Made by a program: the position numbers and the translations under genes. Positions 11,178 through 21,471 of a stretch of 26,043 nt of DNA are shown here, piece by piece. How positions within the stretch are numbered: position 1 is the first letter of the stretch; the number at the start of each line of letters is the position of its first letter. The stretch covers positions 1-26,043 of the forward strand of contig NXFV01001282.1 of the NCBI GenBank assembly GCA_002803225.1, in the 5' to 3' direction. Under the pieces are notes generated by a model. The model ran no database searches. It was not told where the DNA came from and saw nothing but the letters and a program-made list of their open reading frames with translations. This DNA comes from Gamarada debralockiae (taxonomy: Eukaryota > Ascomycota > Leotiomycetes > Helotiales > Hyphodiscaceae).

Positions 11178-11890
11178 GTTCAAAAGCCGTCTCTTAACAT
11201 AATGCCATCAAGGAGAGTGTTGAATAACTATCAACAAAAGCACGAAAAGATTTAGTTTCATAATATAAAATATATCGGGTCCCTGTAGGGTTGCACAGGG
11301 CAGTAAGCACTAACTTATGTCTAAACCTGAATATCCTATATCTGAAACCAAAAGCTGTAAAGGTCCATAACTGGTAGCAAACCCCTGATAATGGAGGCTG
11401 ACCGAATATCACTAATCACTGGAGCACAGTAAGCACCAGCCCAAACTGAAACGATAAGATAAGCAAAGCCCCTACAAACTTTATGCACCCCGCCTAAATA
11501 ATAACCTTTATGCACTAATTTTGGTAAGAAGATGCGCGTAGGATATTTTTATCGGAACCGATTTTCAGTCGGGATTCCCCAGCTTTGGGATCGGCTCTTA
11601 TGAGCATATGGTGTGGTGGAATTACTAGATAAGACAAAATTCTTCTTGTTCTAAAGGAGTAGAGGACAAAGTACAAAGGAATAGAAGAGGCGCTCGAGGT
11701 TAACTTGATAACGGGCTCCTGCAGCTGAGGGCGGCCGACAGCAGCCCCTGAATAGGGAGCGACAAGCGGTGCCATTTCAACCGTGCACTACACAAACAAG
11801 CGACTCTGGAAGGTAAATCGCACCCTAGGCAAATTGGTTCGTTTGATGAGGGGTAGCCTCAAGGAGTCTAGCCAGGGGAACTGTCAAGCC
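11178..11890. other. Intergenic region, no gene seen
   Basis: About 700 bases between the start of one minus-strand gene and the stop of the next. It contains short non-homologous frames only. The right part is presumably the AAA ATPase 3' untranslated region and the left part the promoter of the 866-aa membrane protein. Confidence 0.5.
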
Positions 11891-14339
11891 TCAATAATTC
11901 TCTTCCTCCTCCTCATCACTCTCACCTCTCTTCTTTCCCTTCCTCCTCCCGAAACTCTTCCCCACAATCCTCTGCGGTTCATTCTCCCACTTCATAAACA
12001 GCTCCTGAAACTTAAGCGTCTCCTCAATCGCAGCCTCCACATGATCGCTCCTCAACATCCTCCCACTACTAACATCATCTAGCGCTAGACTTCTTGCCAA
12101 ATTCATCACATTACGGATCTGTCTCCCATTCAATTGATGAGTTTGCCAGGCATCTACATGGGACTCTAATTCGTCTTTTTCTTCTTCGTTGTCGAGAGTT
12201 TGCACGAATGCTTCCCAGATTTTTCTTCGGGAGGAAGTAGGGAGCGATTTGTATTCGACGGCGACTTGGATCCGGGATTGGAAGGCGCGGTCCATTGTTT
12301 CGATGCGGTTGGTTGTTAGGAATAGGATTCCGGAGAAGTATTCTAGCTCTCGGAGGAAAGCTGCACAGATAAGTTAGAATTTACTGGTCTGCTCGGAGAG
12401 TTTAGAGGAGAGGTACGAACCGGAAACAATAGCATTCCTTCGCACATCCTCCAACGCCCGTTTCTCGAGAACCACGTCTGCTTCATCGATCAAAAGGATG
12501 GCATCCCACCGCTCGGCTTCAGCGAATACCTTCGAGAGTTCAGGGGCTTCGCGTCCGCCATCAGCAGATATCAAACTACTGATGTTGATGGGCCGAAGAG
12601 GCAATTCGTTGTGCTCGGCAAGACTCTCTGCTTTTCGTTAAATCGTGAAGATCGAATTATGTCGCTGGAGAAGTCTGGGCCTCGACTCACCTGCGGTAAA
12701 GGTTTTGCCAACGCCCGAAGGGCCGTAAAGCACAACTGTAAGGCCCTTTCCAACAATCCATATTAGCCATCTGATGTGACAATTCAATCGGAGAGATGCT
12801 TCTCACCTTCCCTTTATCTTTAATGAAGTCGCTTTTCCCTCTGATACCAGCAGCATGCTGCTGAATAAGCCCAGAAAGTAGCTTCTTAGTGCGTTGCTGA
12901 AGAACAAGTTGATTGAACGCCGCCTTGTTCCATTTTATAGTCATCAACTTGCTCACGGAGACTGTTCGCCACCGATGAGTTTTGAGACAGAAACCCGTGA
13001 TTACTGCTGGGCACAGCATCGCTTGGAATGGTGTGAATTCCGCTTTGGAGCTCAGATTATCATATAAGGCGAATTCTATGCGATCATCAATAGATGAAGG
13101 AGCTTCGGTCTGCTGGGGATCGTTGGGATCGGCATTGTCCGCCGAAGCTGCAACCATGCTTATGAGGTCCAAGGCCTCAGCTTGGTCTACGATGACCCTC
13201 TCATCGATCTATGCCACAATTTTAGACTTGGAGATGCAAAGCGGAATCGATGAGCTCACATTGGTAGTTTTCATCAAAGGACTAACCCCCGCCAAATACC
13301 TTCTTCTGACACTATTGCCTTCAAACGCCGCTCCCTCATAGTGCCAACAGGTAGGCCTCTGCGAGACAAGCTTCTTCCAAGTCTTTCCTCGCTCAATGAG
13401 TTCCTGTTTCAAAGTTTCCTGAAACGTGATATCCTCAAAATCAAGGGGATAGACGTCCAAAGATCTAATTCCTTTCGAGCCTACAAATTGGGGTATAGCG
13501 AAGACCCATAACGCGCGCTGGAAAGCCTGAGCGGAGGGAGACCACACCATCGACCATGCCTTGACGAACACACTTTTCAACGTTCTTCCAACAGCTGTAA
13601 AACCCATTGTTGACCATTTCTCTCGCATCTCGGCCATTACTAAGACGTGTAGTTGTCGATGCCCAAGCTGATCACGAGTTATGATGAGATCCCCCGGCCG
13701 GAAGAGAGCCCACAGGTATTCGAAAGAAACATTGCCGAGGCTGATGAAGCTTCGGGCTTCATTGTAATGGCTCACGAGGTACTTATCGTGGTACCACTCC
13801 AAGACTTCGAAATCCTCTCGATTGGTATCCTCGCTCTCATCGTTCTCCACAAACTTTTGCATATCCTTGAAGTAATGGTAGAGAGGCGCAAAGGGGAATG
13901 CCATCTCGATAGAATCTGATCGGATTTTCACACCTGGGTAGAACTTGACGAGTTCGTTGAAGACTTTCCGGATGTAGGGACTGAGGAGTATCATGATCTG
14001 CGATGAAGCGGGGGCTGAAGATCCTGGTGGTCCAGGCAGGCCAGAATTAGCAATTTTGATTGCGAATTCTGACTCTTTCCCACTCGTTCCACGGGAGTCC
14101 TTCCTTTCGGCTTCCCACTGGACCTCGTCTACCCATTTCCAAGCCTTGTCGAGTCGGCCAATTCGACGCTGGAATTTGTGGTGTGGAAGCGGAGTTATGT
14201 CATCTATATTTACGGGTTCCTTGATGTTCTCAATGCCGGTGACCCTTAATTCCCCATTTGTTTCTCAGGTAGTATTAGCATTTCTCGCAGTTTCAGATAG
14301 GATGAAGTCACCTTCCACTGTTATCTGCGCTTTCGACAT
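11891..14339 (-). CDS. AAA+ ATPase of the fungal type with a long N-terminal region (DUF7025-like)
   Basis: Six exons (14339-14312, 14263-13260, 13208-12807, 12745-12691, 12627-12421, 12360-11891) join in phase to 721 aa. The five introns are 48-63 bp with CTRAY-like branches. Two use AAG or GAG acceptors, and one a weak GTTCGT donor, so junctions need checking. The first exon codes for only nine residues plus one base. Residues 1-470 form the N-terminal region typical of a large fungal AAA group; the DUF7025 name is from memory. In the ATPase, Walker A is GPSGVGKT (486-493), Walker B ILLIDEAD (540-547), the sensor-1-like LTTNR (580-584), and the arginine-finger-like region AFQSRI (591-596). 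NGRQIRN lies in the lid region. All catalytic motifs are intact. The tail is Lys/Arg- then Glu-rich and could be nuclear-targeting. The substrate is unknown. It is transcribed away from the STAND-like gene across a shared promoter. Confidence 0.87.
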
Positions 14340-14753
14340 CGTCGCAGCAACAATCCCGTGGGTGCTGCGTCCGAACAAGGTGTGTCAGAACGGCCCGTTA
14401 CTTGTTAACGAAGGAGGGACGACTTTTGAAATGAAGAGAAAGGATCGAAATTCGAAAGGCTGGAAGCCTGGCGGTTAAATGTGAGGCTGTGCATGACACC
14501 GAGACTTTTGGCCCCCAATTTTCCCACGTAAAAGACTAGCGATGCTACCCTGGAGATAACAAGCTGGCAGGCTACCATCCAAATCAGCGAATAAGCAGTC
14601 TCTATTTATGGTCTGCGTATTAAAGGCCAATAGAAGCCCGAGCGCAAGAGACTGGGCCTGCTAAGGCATGAAGGCACAGCCACATTCAAACTGTTTTGAA
14701 GGAATCCAGCCTGGAACACCTCCACCTGTCGAAAATTATTTCAGGATTTCACG
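14340..14753. promoter_or_regulatory. Shared divergent promoter region
   Basis: These 414 bases separate the ATG codons of the AAA ATPase (leftward) and the STAND-like gene (rightward). A CCAAT box reads on the plus strand at 14627-14631. A TATA-like TATTTAT lies near 14603. No repeats are seen. Co-regulation is an inference from the layout alone. Confidence 0.45.
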
Positions 14754-16708
14754 ATGTCGCATTCAACTGTGATGAGTGGATTTGATGATGGAGAAGTGAA
14801 CCCCAAAAGAGTATCGCGAAGAAACACCGATATCGCCCAGGAGCTCCAGGCCAAAAAGGCGTCCACAGCACGAAGTAAATGGTATGAGCCAGGCGTTGAC
14901 ATATGGTGAGTATCGTCTATTAAGTCCCAGATTCCCCAAAGACCCCTAATCAGCTGCAATAGTCTCTACGAAGATGCTCGAAAGGCCATGCGCGATGCCA
15001 GCGCCAAGTTCCTTGACAGAGGTTTGAAAGTCATGCCGGAAGATCGCGCACTGCTGAATGTTCGAACGGCCGAGTGGCTCTCAACATCCGACGGCCATGT
15101 GTATGTGCTGCGACAGATCCGCGAGGTAGCTGAGCAGCAACAGAAGCTTGATGAAGAGGAATCGGAGACGTGGAAATTGACGAGGGACTGTGCGAATTCG
15201 TTCTGCGACTTTACGGTGAAATTGTCGGGGATAATAAATATTCTCATTCCGCAGAGCCCAGAGTACTCGATTCCTTACGGCGCCCTAATTGTGGTATTCA
15301 AGGTCAGTGCAAGATCGGAACTTTGGCATTGGGGTTGACTGACCTCAAGAACGGTAGGCGGTGGTGGGAAAGAAAAAGAAGAAGCAACAGCTTAACGACT
15401 TCATCTCGAGATTACAGCAGCAAATGCCTCTAGTAGAGTTCTATAATGACGAGGTTCCGACCAACAGTATGAAATCGTTAATCGTTTCCATCTACGTCCA
15501 GATCATGGACTTTCTTAGCCGTGCAGTCACGTATTACACAACTGGCAGCGTTGGTGAGTTCTAATAAGCCTCGAAATTGTATCATAAACGAACTGACATC
15601 ATGGTAGGCCGTCTAGTTGATGCAATATTTCCCAGGCTAGAGACCCATTTCGATGACTATATCCAGAACATTCAAGAGTCCATGCAACAGATGATCGCGC
15701 TCAAGGATGCAGCATTGAAGGCTCAGACAAGTGACATGAAAGAAACAGTGGATAAGTCCGCTCATGGTAGAGGAAACCCATTGAACTTTTGAAACACAGC
15801 TCTGATGGTGCGGCATAGTTATCGGGAAATTATATGAAAACGTGCAAGTCGTGGCATCGAGTGTTGCTGTTTTGAACCAAAGGCTGGAAGAGGCCCAGTT
15901 GACTGCCACCCGTAAGTTCTGTAGTAATTCTCCAAGGAAATTTCAGAGGCTAATGATGAGGACAGAATGGAACAATGTACAAATCATAGAACACGCAAAC
16001 ACACTGCGAGCACTACTCGACCGTGACCACCTAGACGCCGAAGACGAAACTCTGCACTACAAAGGCAGAATCCCAAATCTCACGTATCGCGACAGTTGGC
16101 GAGCAAACGGCATCATCAATGACCTCCAGGAGTGGGGCAGTGCCGAGGAGAACCAGGTTTTCTGGGCAAGCGGTTCATGTGGTCCTAACCACGACAGTTG
16201 GGTAACGCCGTTTTCTCTCGATATCATTGAAGCCATGCGCTCGCAAACAGCGCACTTGACTTCGGTTTTATGTGATGCCCATGATACCATGACACCACAC
16301 CTCCTTTGCAGGCACCTGATCTGCCGAACGCTTGATCAGATGCCTACCCTCATCCTGCAAGATCCAAGAGTGTTCAACGCCCGGAAATTCCGGGCTGCTG
16401 CGGCTTCGACGTCTTGTAGTGGTCTTTGGAACATCTTCGAAGAGCTTGTAATGAGGATTGATTCTTTGTACATAGTGATTGATCGCATTGATCGAATATT
16501 TGATGACGGAGACGCGGATGATCAAATCCAGGCGGGAGAATTTGTGGTGAAACTGTTGAAATTGGCTCGAAAGGCCCCCGGCATGGTTCGCTTTATCGTA
16601 ACGAGCATTGAGGAGCCTGGTAACTATGTCGATGATGATGATACCTTTGGTGCGGTACAGGATAGTCATATCGATACAGGGCGACGTCCAGGTCAGAGGA
16701 AGGATTAG
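14754..16708 (+). CDS. Short STAND/NACHT-like protein with degenerate P-loop
   Basis: Exons 14754-14905, 14963-15302, 15358-15553, 15608-15766, 15819-15911 and 15966-16708 give 560 aa. Introns are 52-57 bp. The last (15912-15965) is a multiple of three without stops, so retention would add 18 residues. The N-terminal half (about 50-310) is helical and resembles the domain found before NACHT modules in fungal NLR-like proteins (DUF7708-like, from memory): PYGALIVVFK, then a Lys run, then LQQQMPLVEFY. The C-terminal half has the NACHT-like core order. The P-loop site reads FWASGSCGPNHDSWVT (379-394) with no GK[ST]. A Walker-B-like SLYIVIDRID (480-489) and RFIVTS follow. The protein ends soon after, with no ankyrin, WD or TPR repeats. 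Full fungal STAND proteins act as immune or incompatibility switches. This one may be a truncated or regulatory form; its function is not known. Confidence 0.75.
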
Positions 16709-17809
16709 TTTTGAGACAAAATAACACCCGGTCAAGCATGGCCTTCGCTTTTATCCCTACCACATGACTTTTTTTTTTGCGATTTGTATTCCATCCTATT
16801 TTTGCTTAGCAGATAAGCAATGTTTGGAAAAATATTGTACAGGGACAATTGATCACTTCATCCAATGAATTGTTCCTCCTGAGAGCATGGGTGCATCCCT
16901 CGTGGCTGGGCGCGACTGCTCCTGAATTTCTGCTCCTTTCTAGACTGGAGGAATTCGGATGCGAAACCCCATAACAATAGCTGGGTACCCGAAGAAATCC
17001 AAACAGAGCAGAATTTGAGGGGAAGGGATTGACACTTCTGAATCGAGTTCAATTCAGGAGAATCTCAAAATCCCGAGCTGGCTCAGAACTCCAGCACTCA
17101 AAATCGTCCACTTGGGGCAATTCTCTTCGCTCTCACAATCCACTTGAAAGACTGAACTCGAAGCATTCTGGAACAGAAGCGAACTTGAAAGAAGTTTCAA
17201 AAGTAGTGTCAAGAGATGAAGTCCAAAGAGCCTCATCGCGTCTGTCATGTCTAGTTTTCAGCCGAGCATCGGATGTGCCCCGTGCCTTAAAGTCTGGCCA
17301 GCAAATCAAACTCTGTTCTCATCTCATCATCGCAGCCAACCAAACTCCCTGTCGATTAAACGTCCAGGGTCTCATCTCCCCCAGCGCCAATGCCGTCATA
17401 GGCCTTCAATCCTTGATTCACTTTGCGCGCAGGGCGACGATTCCACCTCTTTTGGGGAAGATGCCATGAATTATTGGACGACAAACCTGGATTTGATGTC
17501 GCGACAAAGGCAGGTGGGCTGAAGAAGGTCTGATGGTGACTTGACCTGAAAGATTTCTTGGAGGGATGGATCGTCACAGTTCATATAAGATGTGGCATGA
17601 TTTCTTGATTGTTTTGACTGCCACAACAGAAGAGACTACTCTTTGATTCATCGCCTTTATTCCCCAACACTCCTCCTCCCCTCGATCTTCAACAGCTGCT
17701 ATTTCAATAGCTTCATCGACAGCATTGCCAAGCAATTTCCAACAACTCGAAATTCGAAGAGAATTGACGCGACGTACAAGATACTAGATTCGATCACCAA
17801 CACCACAAG
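16709..17809. other. Intergenic region, no gene seen
   Basis: About 1.1 kb. The longest open frame (17029-17469) starts with TTG and looks like low-complexity Ser/Arg/Leu-rich noise. A T-run sits at 16769-16779. CT-rich sequence just before 17810 fits a fungal promoter or 5' leader for the MARVEL gene. Confidence 0.5.
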
Positions 17810-18354
17810 ATGGGTGTCCTCAGAGGCTGCGAAATGACCCTTGGGTACATCGCGCATTCAGTCTTCCGCTTCATACAACTCGCTCTCGCCCTTACGGTCT
17901 GCGGTCTCTATGGCGTGGATCTGCACAAGGCGAATCGCGAGCACAAATACAGTGATGGAAAATGGGTATGTCTTCCCTTCCCACTTCCCCGTCTCACTTC
18001 CCAACCCCCCACTCCAGAGCAATTCTAACAAGCCCACAGGTCTACGCAGAAGTAACCGCCTCCCTCTCCGCCGTCACAGCCGCCCTCTACCTTATCCCCT
18101 TCGTCTCGCGCATCCCCATGATCTTCGTTTGGGACCTCATACTCTTCGTCCTGTGGATCGCTCTCTTTGGCATCTTCGGCAAGATGTACATCGGTACACG
18201 CGCAGACGATTATGGTATTCAGAGGATGAAGAATGCTGTTTGGGTAGACTTGACGAATGCGCTTCTTTGGCTGATCTCGGCGTGTGGCATGGCGATTTAT
18301 TGGGTTAAGCATCGGAATAATAGGACGAGGTTTACTGGACGGGCGATTGTCTAG
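17810..18354 (+). CDS. MARVEL-type four-helix membrane protein
   Basis: Exons 17810-17965 and 18040-18354 give 156 aa. The 74-bp intron has GTATGT, a TTCTAAC branch site and CACAG, phase 0. Four hydrophobic segments are visible: about residues 14-35, 57-75, 80-103 and 117-137. Short polar loops and a basic C-terminus (KHRNNRTRF) complete it, the usual length and layout of fungal MARVEL-domain proteins (PF01284). These sit in the plasma membrane or eisosome-like domains and help organise membranes; no catalytic role is expected. Assignment rests on topology and general resemblance, so another small tetraspan family cannot be excluded. Confidence 0.75.
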
Positions 18355-19141
18355 GGCTGGAGAAGAAGGAGCGAGTCTTTATACTGGGCGAGAAGAAGGG
18401 GAAGCTGGATATCATATCGCGTGAGGAAATGGAAAGATTGACGAGTCTACGAATACCAGGAGGGATGGAGGATGAGGACCCAAGCTGGGTGACCATCCAT
18501 CATACGTTGCGCACTTCCTTTCATCGCCATATACCCTTTTTCACTGTTGTACCAATACCAATACCATTTTCCTGTCAGCAATCAATTCAAAGATGCATAC
18601 TATTACTTGCTAATACCTCAATCGCTCGTCCAAATCGAACATCAATCCACACCAAGTTCAGCTGAATGCCCCCTCCCCCCTTTCCCTTCAAACAACTCAA
18701 TCACTTCAAACTCAACCATTCACTCGCACCTGAATTCGGGAACCTGATTGTGCATAACATGAATTCTGCGGGTTCAGGTTAAGGGTCTCTCGCAATCCTC
18801 CCGTCTATGAATTTGGTGTGTCTCGTCATTTAATCATTACGTTCTCCTCATGTTTGGTGTTTGATTTGTGGTGCTTTCACGGCAGGTACTGTACACTGAG
18901 CACTGAAGACAGTCTTGGACAAGGAGGAAAGTTGTAAGCACTATTTCCGACAATGACAGCATCCTCAGCTAGGGCGCGTCATGGTGCTCGGCTAGTTTGC
19001 AGTGCGGATCCCGACGTTAGGAAGGGGAAATCCTGTCGACTACATATCACAAGGTTTTACAACACGCATCTGCTGTTCCGACAAGACATCCATCGCAAAA
19101 TCAGACGCTTTACTCTTAAGGCAGTCCTCAACACCAAGACC
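18355..19141. other. Intergenic region, no gene seen
   Basis: About 790 bases of pyrimidine-rich spacer with no supported gene. An ATG at 18953 is in frame with the kinase-like gene and would add 63 residues. Those residues are basic and unlike the family, so I treat them as untranslated leader. Confidence 0.45.
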
Positions 19142-20158
19142 ATGGAGATCAGCGCCGACAGGGCTCAGTGGGAGAAGCATCTTTCCTACTATATCCAAAG
19201 GTCCGCTGGAGAAATCGGTGGCGATTACGACTTTACTATCATGTGTAACACCAAACGCTTCATTGTGACAGTCTCTCCAAGCTCTGATCCAGACGACAAA
19301 GCCAGGCTGCTCCTCTCACGGTACAGCGAGGCAGGTCGGGCAGACGACGAAGAACAAATCCAAAATGTCCAAGATTAAATTGACGATATGATTTACGAAG
19401 CTGGATGGCGGATATTTGCTCAATTGGCACCAAGCCCCGAAAATGGAGCTCCAGGATTCCCTAGGAATTTGTATTCCGACTTATATCCAGAAACATTCTA
19501 TTTTCGTCTAGTTATAATTGGAGAAAATGCACAGATAGTGCAAAACAGCTCTCCACAACAACAGAATCGCTACTTCCATCTCACTATCAAAGACGGATTT
19601 GGTTGGCCAAAGTACCTGGCAAGAAACATAGCCGTAATCAACAAACTTATGGGTTCTGGCTATATAGTCAGAGTCTCTATGAATGGACAAGATATGTGTT
19701 GCAAAATCGGGACGACGACTTGGGGTGCGGCAGTGCAACGGGAATACGAGTGTTTGCAGAAGATTGCGATGTCTGCAAATTCCTCTTCCATCCGAGTGCC
19801 CAAATTGGTTGGCTTTGTGGTTGACGATGATGAAGACACTATTGGAATCTTAGAAGAATTCATTCCCCATGAGTATACTTTGGGTAGGGTTAGGGGGGGC
19901 GTCGCAGCCGTTCCCAACGAGCAAAGGAAAAAGTGGGCAGAGCAGATTAGACAGACCGTTGAACAGTTGCATGAGGTCGGCGTGGCATGGGGGGATGGCA
20001 AGCCAGACAACGTTCTCATTCATACTGAAACCAATGATTGTTGGTTGGTTGATTTCGGGGGCAGTTGGACGGATGGTTGGGTTGATGCAGATTTGAAGGA
20101 AACGAGTGCGGGAGACAAACAGGCTGTGGTGAAGATTATCGATTTTTTAGCCTTTTGA
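19142..20158 (+). pseudogene. Fungal protein-kinase-like gene interrupted by an in-frame stop
   Basis: One frame runs from ATG 19142 to the stop at 20156-20158, broken only by TAA at 19376-19378 (codon 79). Both sides resemble one fungal family of kinase-like (APH/kinase-fold) proteins. The part before has the N-terminal module around DYDFTIMCN. The part after resumes at once with IDDMIYEAGW. Counting the stop as a codon, the ATP-binding Lys is probably K188 in CCKIG. The catalytic loop is WGDGKPDNVL, with D285 and N290, and the metal-binding motif is DFG at 304-306. The kinase core is intact, so only the nonsense codon argues against function. An ATG at 19388 could still start a 256-aa protein holding the core. 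Explanations are a recent pseudogene, a sequencing error, or separate translation of the second half. The substrate is unknown. Confidence 0.78.
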
Positions 20159-20440
20159 CTATGCTTGTAGAATTGAACCCAGTCATAGCATATGCATATC
20201 TCATGTAAGCCTGTTTGGGTAAAATGCACTCGATTTTCTTGACAAGAGCTCTTGATTGACTTCAGAGGAAGAAGGAGAGAGCTATGTAAAGCTAGGTACC
20301 GCGCGCAATACTCCAAACCTCATCACTCCCTTCTCAAAAGTTGAGCCATCTAGTAGAGCACAGGAGACGTCTCCCCAGACGGAAAAACTGTGCAAAAGGA
20401 ACCCAAAGTGATACACTACTCGTACAAAACCCCTCGTTCT
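20159..20440. other. Short spacer between converging kinase-like gene and zinc-knuckle fragment
   Basis: About 280 bases holding the presumed 3' ends of two facing genes. No feature is recognised. Confidence 0.4.
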
Positions 20441-21011
20441 TCACCAACCAATGGCTCCACCACCCGTAGCAGCACTATTACCCGCAGCAGCATCGCCCCA
20501 AGTCTCAATAGGAGCAACCGCTTGACCACCCGCAACAGCACCACCATCCGCAGCAGTACCCCAAGCATCAGCAGGAGCGACAGCTTGATTATCCACAGCA
20601 TCACCTGCACCGTCTGCAGTAGCGCCTTGACCAGAAGTGTTTTCTTGAGCAGGTGATGGCATATATTCACCAGGAGCCAAAGCTCTGAGAGCGGCCATGT
20701 ATGCTCTACCCATGATCGTCTCGCACTTGGAACGAATATGGCCCTGTTGGTGACATTTGTGCAAACCTGGGGTTCAGGCATGCGTAGCTGGTGTGTCCAC
20801 GCTCCTCACAACGGCTACAAATAGCTTCGGGGCATTCATAGCGATGATGGCCGAACATATTGCAGCCTCTGCACCGAACTTGCTCGATTGGAATGGGAAC
20901 AGCTGGGCAGCAAGAGCAGTCTTGGGCGAGGTGAGTAGTCATGTTTTCGATACCTCCAGCAGCCTCGCAATTTCTGCAGCTGCGGACTTTCTGTTTCGGA
21001 GCCTTCAGTTT
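20441..21011 (-). pseudogene. 5'-truncated, frameshifted CCHC zinc-knuckle (CNBP/Gis2-like) fragment
   Basis: Read leftward, one frame (21011-about 20765) carries a widened knuckle starting CRNC and ending HLAQDC, then CRGCNMFGHHRYEC and CSRCEERGHTSYAC. The next knuckle, HKCHQQGHIRSKC, lies in another frame, open from 20764 to the stop at 20441. So at least one small insertion or deletion falls between 20778 and 20757. The missing first Cys of that knuckle is present as a TGC one base out of step. The tail is Ala/Gly-rich with spaced Trp (AWGTAA, ETWGDAA), as in fungal CNBP/Gis2-like single-stranded nucleic-acid-binding proteins. No in-frame ATG precedes the first knuckle. The frame runs into TAA at 21014 and then AT-rich DNA. 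An intron cannot be fully excluded, but no GT...AG pair fits. Confidence 0.72.
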
Positions 21012-21471
21012 TTACTACTATTCCTAGCCCCCCTAGTTCTAAAATACCCCTTACTATCGAATTTAGCCTTTAAATATTACAAAATTTATAGAAAAAAAAA
21101 ATCGTAAATTTTTTTTAAAAACTAGCGTATTCCGAATTCGTCGGACCAGCTTCCGCTTTAATTTGAAGGACTTCTCGAGTCGGCATTACAGTAAAGCCAA
21201 GACGCTTCCCACTTGAGACAGACAGTGTAAATTTACTAATCACAATTCGTGCCATCCAGTGAGAAAGAGTGTGGGTTCTGTGCCGAGAAAGGGGGTGGCA
21301 TCAAACTTTACTTCATCTCTGATTTGTTATTCCTGGTTCATCACCCCGAATCTGTCGGCGCCCACACACTTCTTATAATGAGATCTTTAATCCCACATGC
21401 GACATCACAGGATCCTTATCATTCAAGGATAGGCACGAAATCCCTCAGATCATTCCATTACACTTCAAGTC
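21012..21471. other. AT-rich junction and spacer before the beta-lactamase-fold gene
   Basis: About 21012-21125 is A/T-rich with long A and T runs, unlike the flanking DNA. It abuts the broken 5' end of the zinc-knuckle fragment, so it may be a transposon scar or insertion boundary. At 21271-21289 lies one copy of the motif repeated at 23154-23257. The rest should include the promoter of the gene starting at 21472. Confidence 0.5.
21271..21289. repeat. Single copy of the 21-bp minisatellite motif
   Basis: GTGGGTTCTGTGCCGAGAA matches the core of the tandem array at 23154-23257, in the same orientation, about 1.9 kb away and on the other side of the beta-lactamase-fold gene. Confidence 0.7.

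Noticed and set aside
6825..16708. Secondary-metabolite or degradation gene cluster
   Set aside because: No synthase, oxidoreductase set or pathway-specific regulator is present; neighbours have unrelated roles.
17029..17469. 146-codon plus-strand frame, the longest unassigned one
   Set aside because: Starts at TTG, has Ser/Arg/Leu-rich noise-like composition and no recognisable domain.
19332..19397. 66-bp intron that would remove the TAA in the kinase-like gene
   Set aside because: The donor GTCGGG is poor, and removal would delete IDDMIYEA, which matches conserved coding sequence of the family.
20441..21011. Retrotransposon gag as the source of the CCHC units
   Set aside because: Four knuckles and a Trp-spaced Gly/Ala tail fit CNBP/Gis2-like proteins better; no protease, reverse transcriptase, integrase or LTR is nearby.
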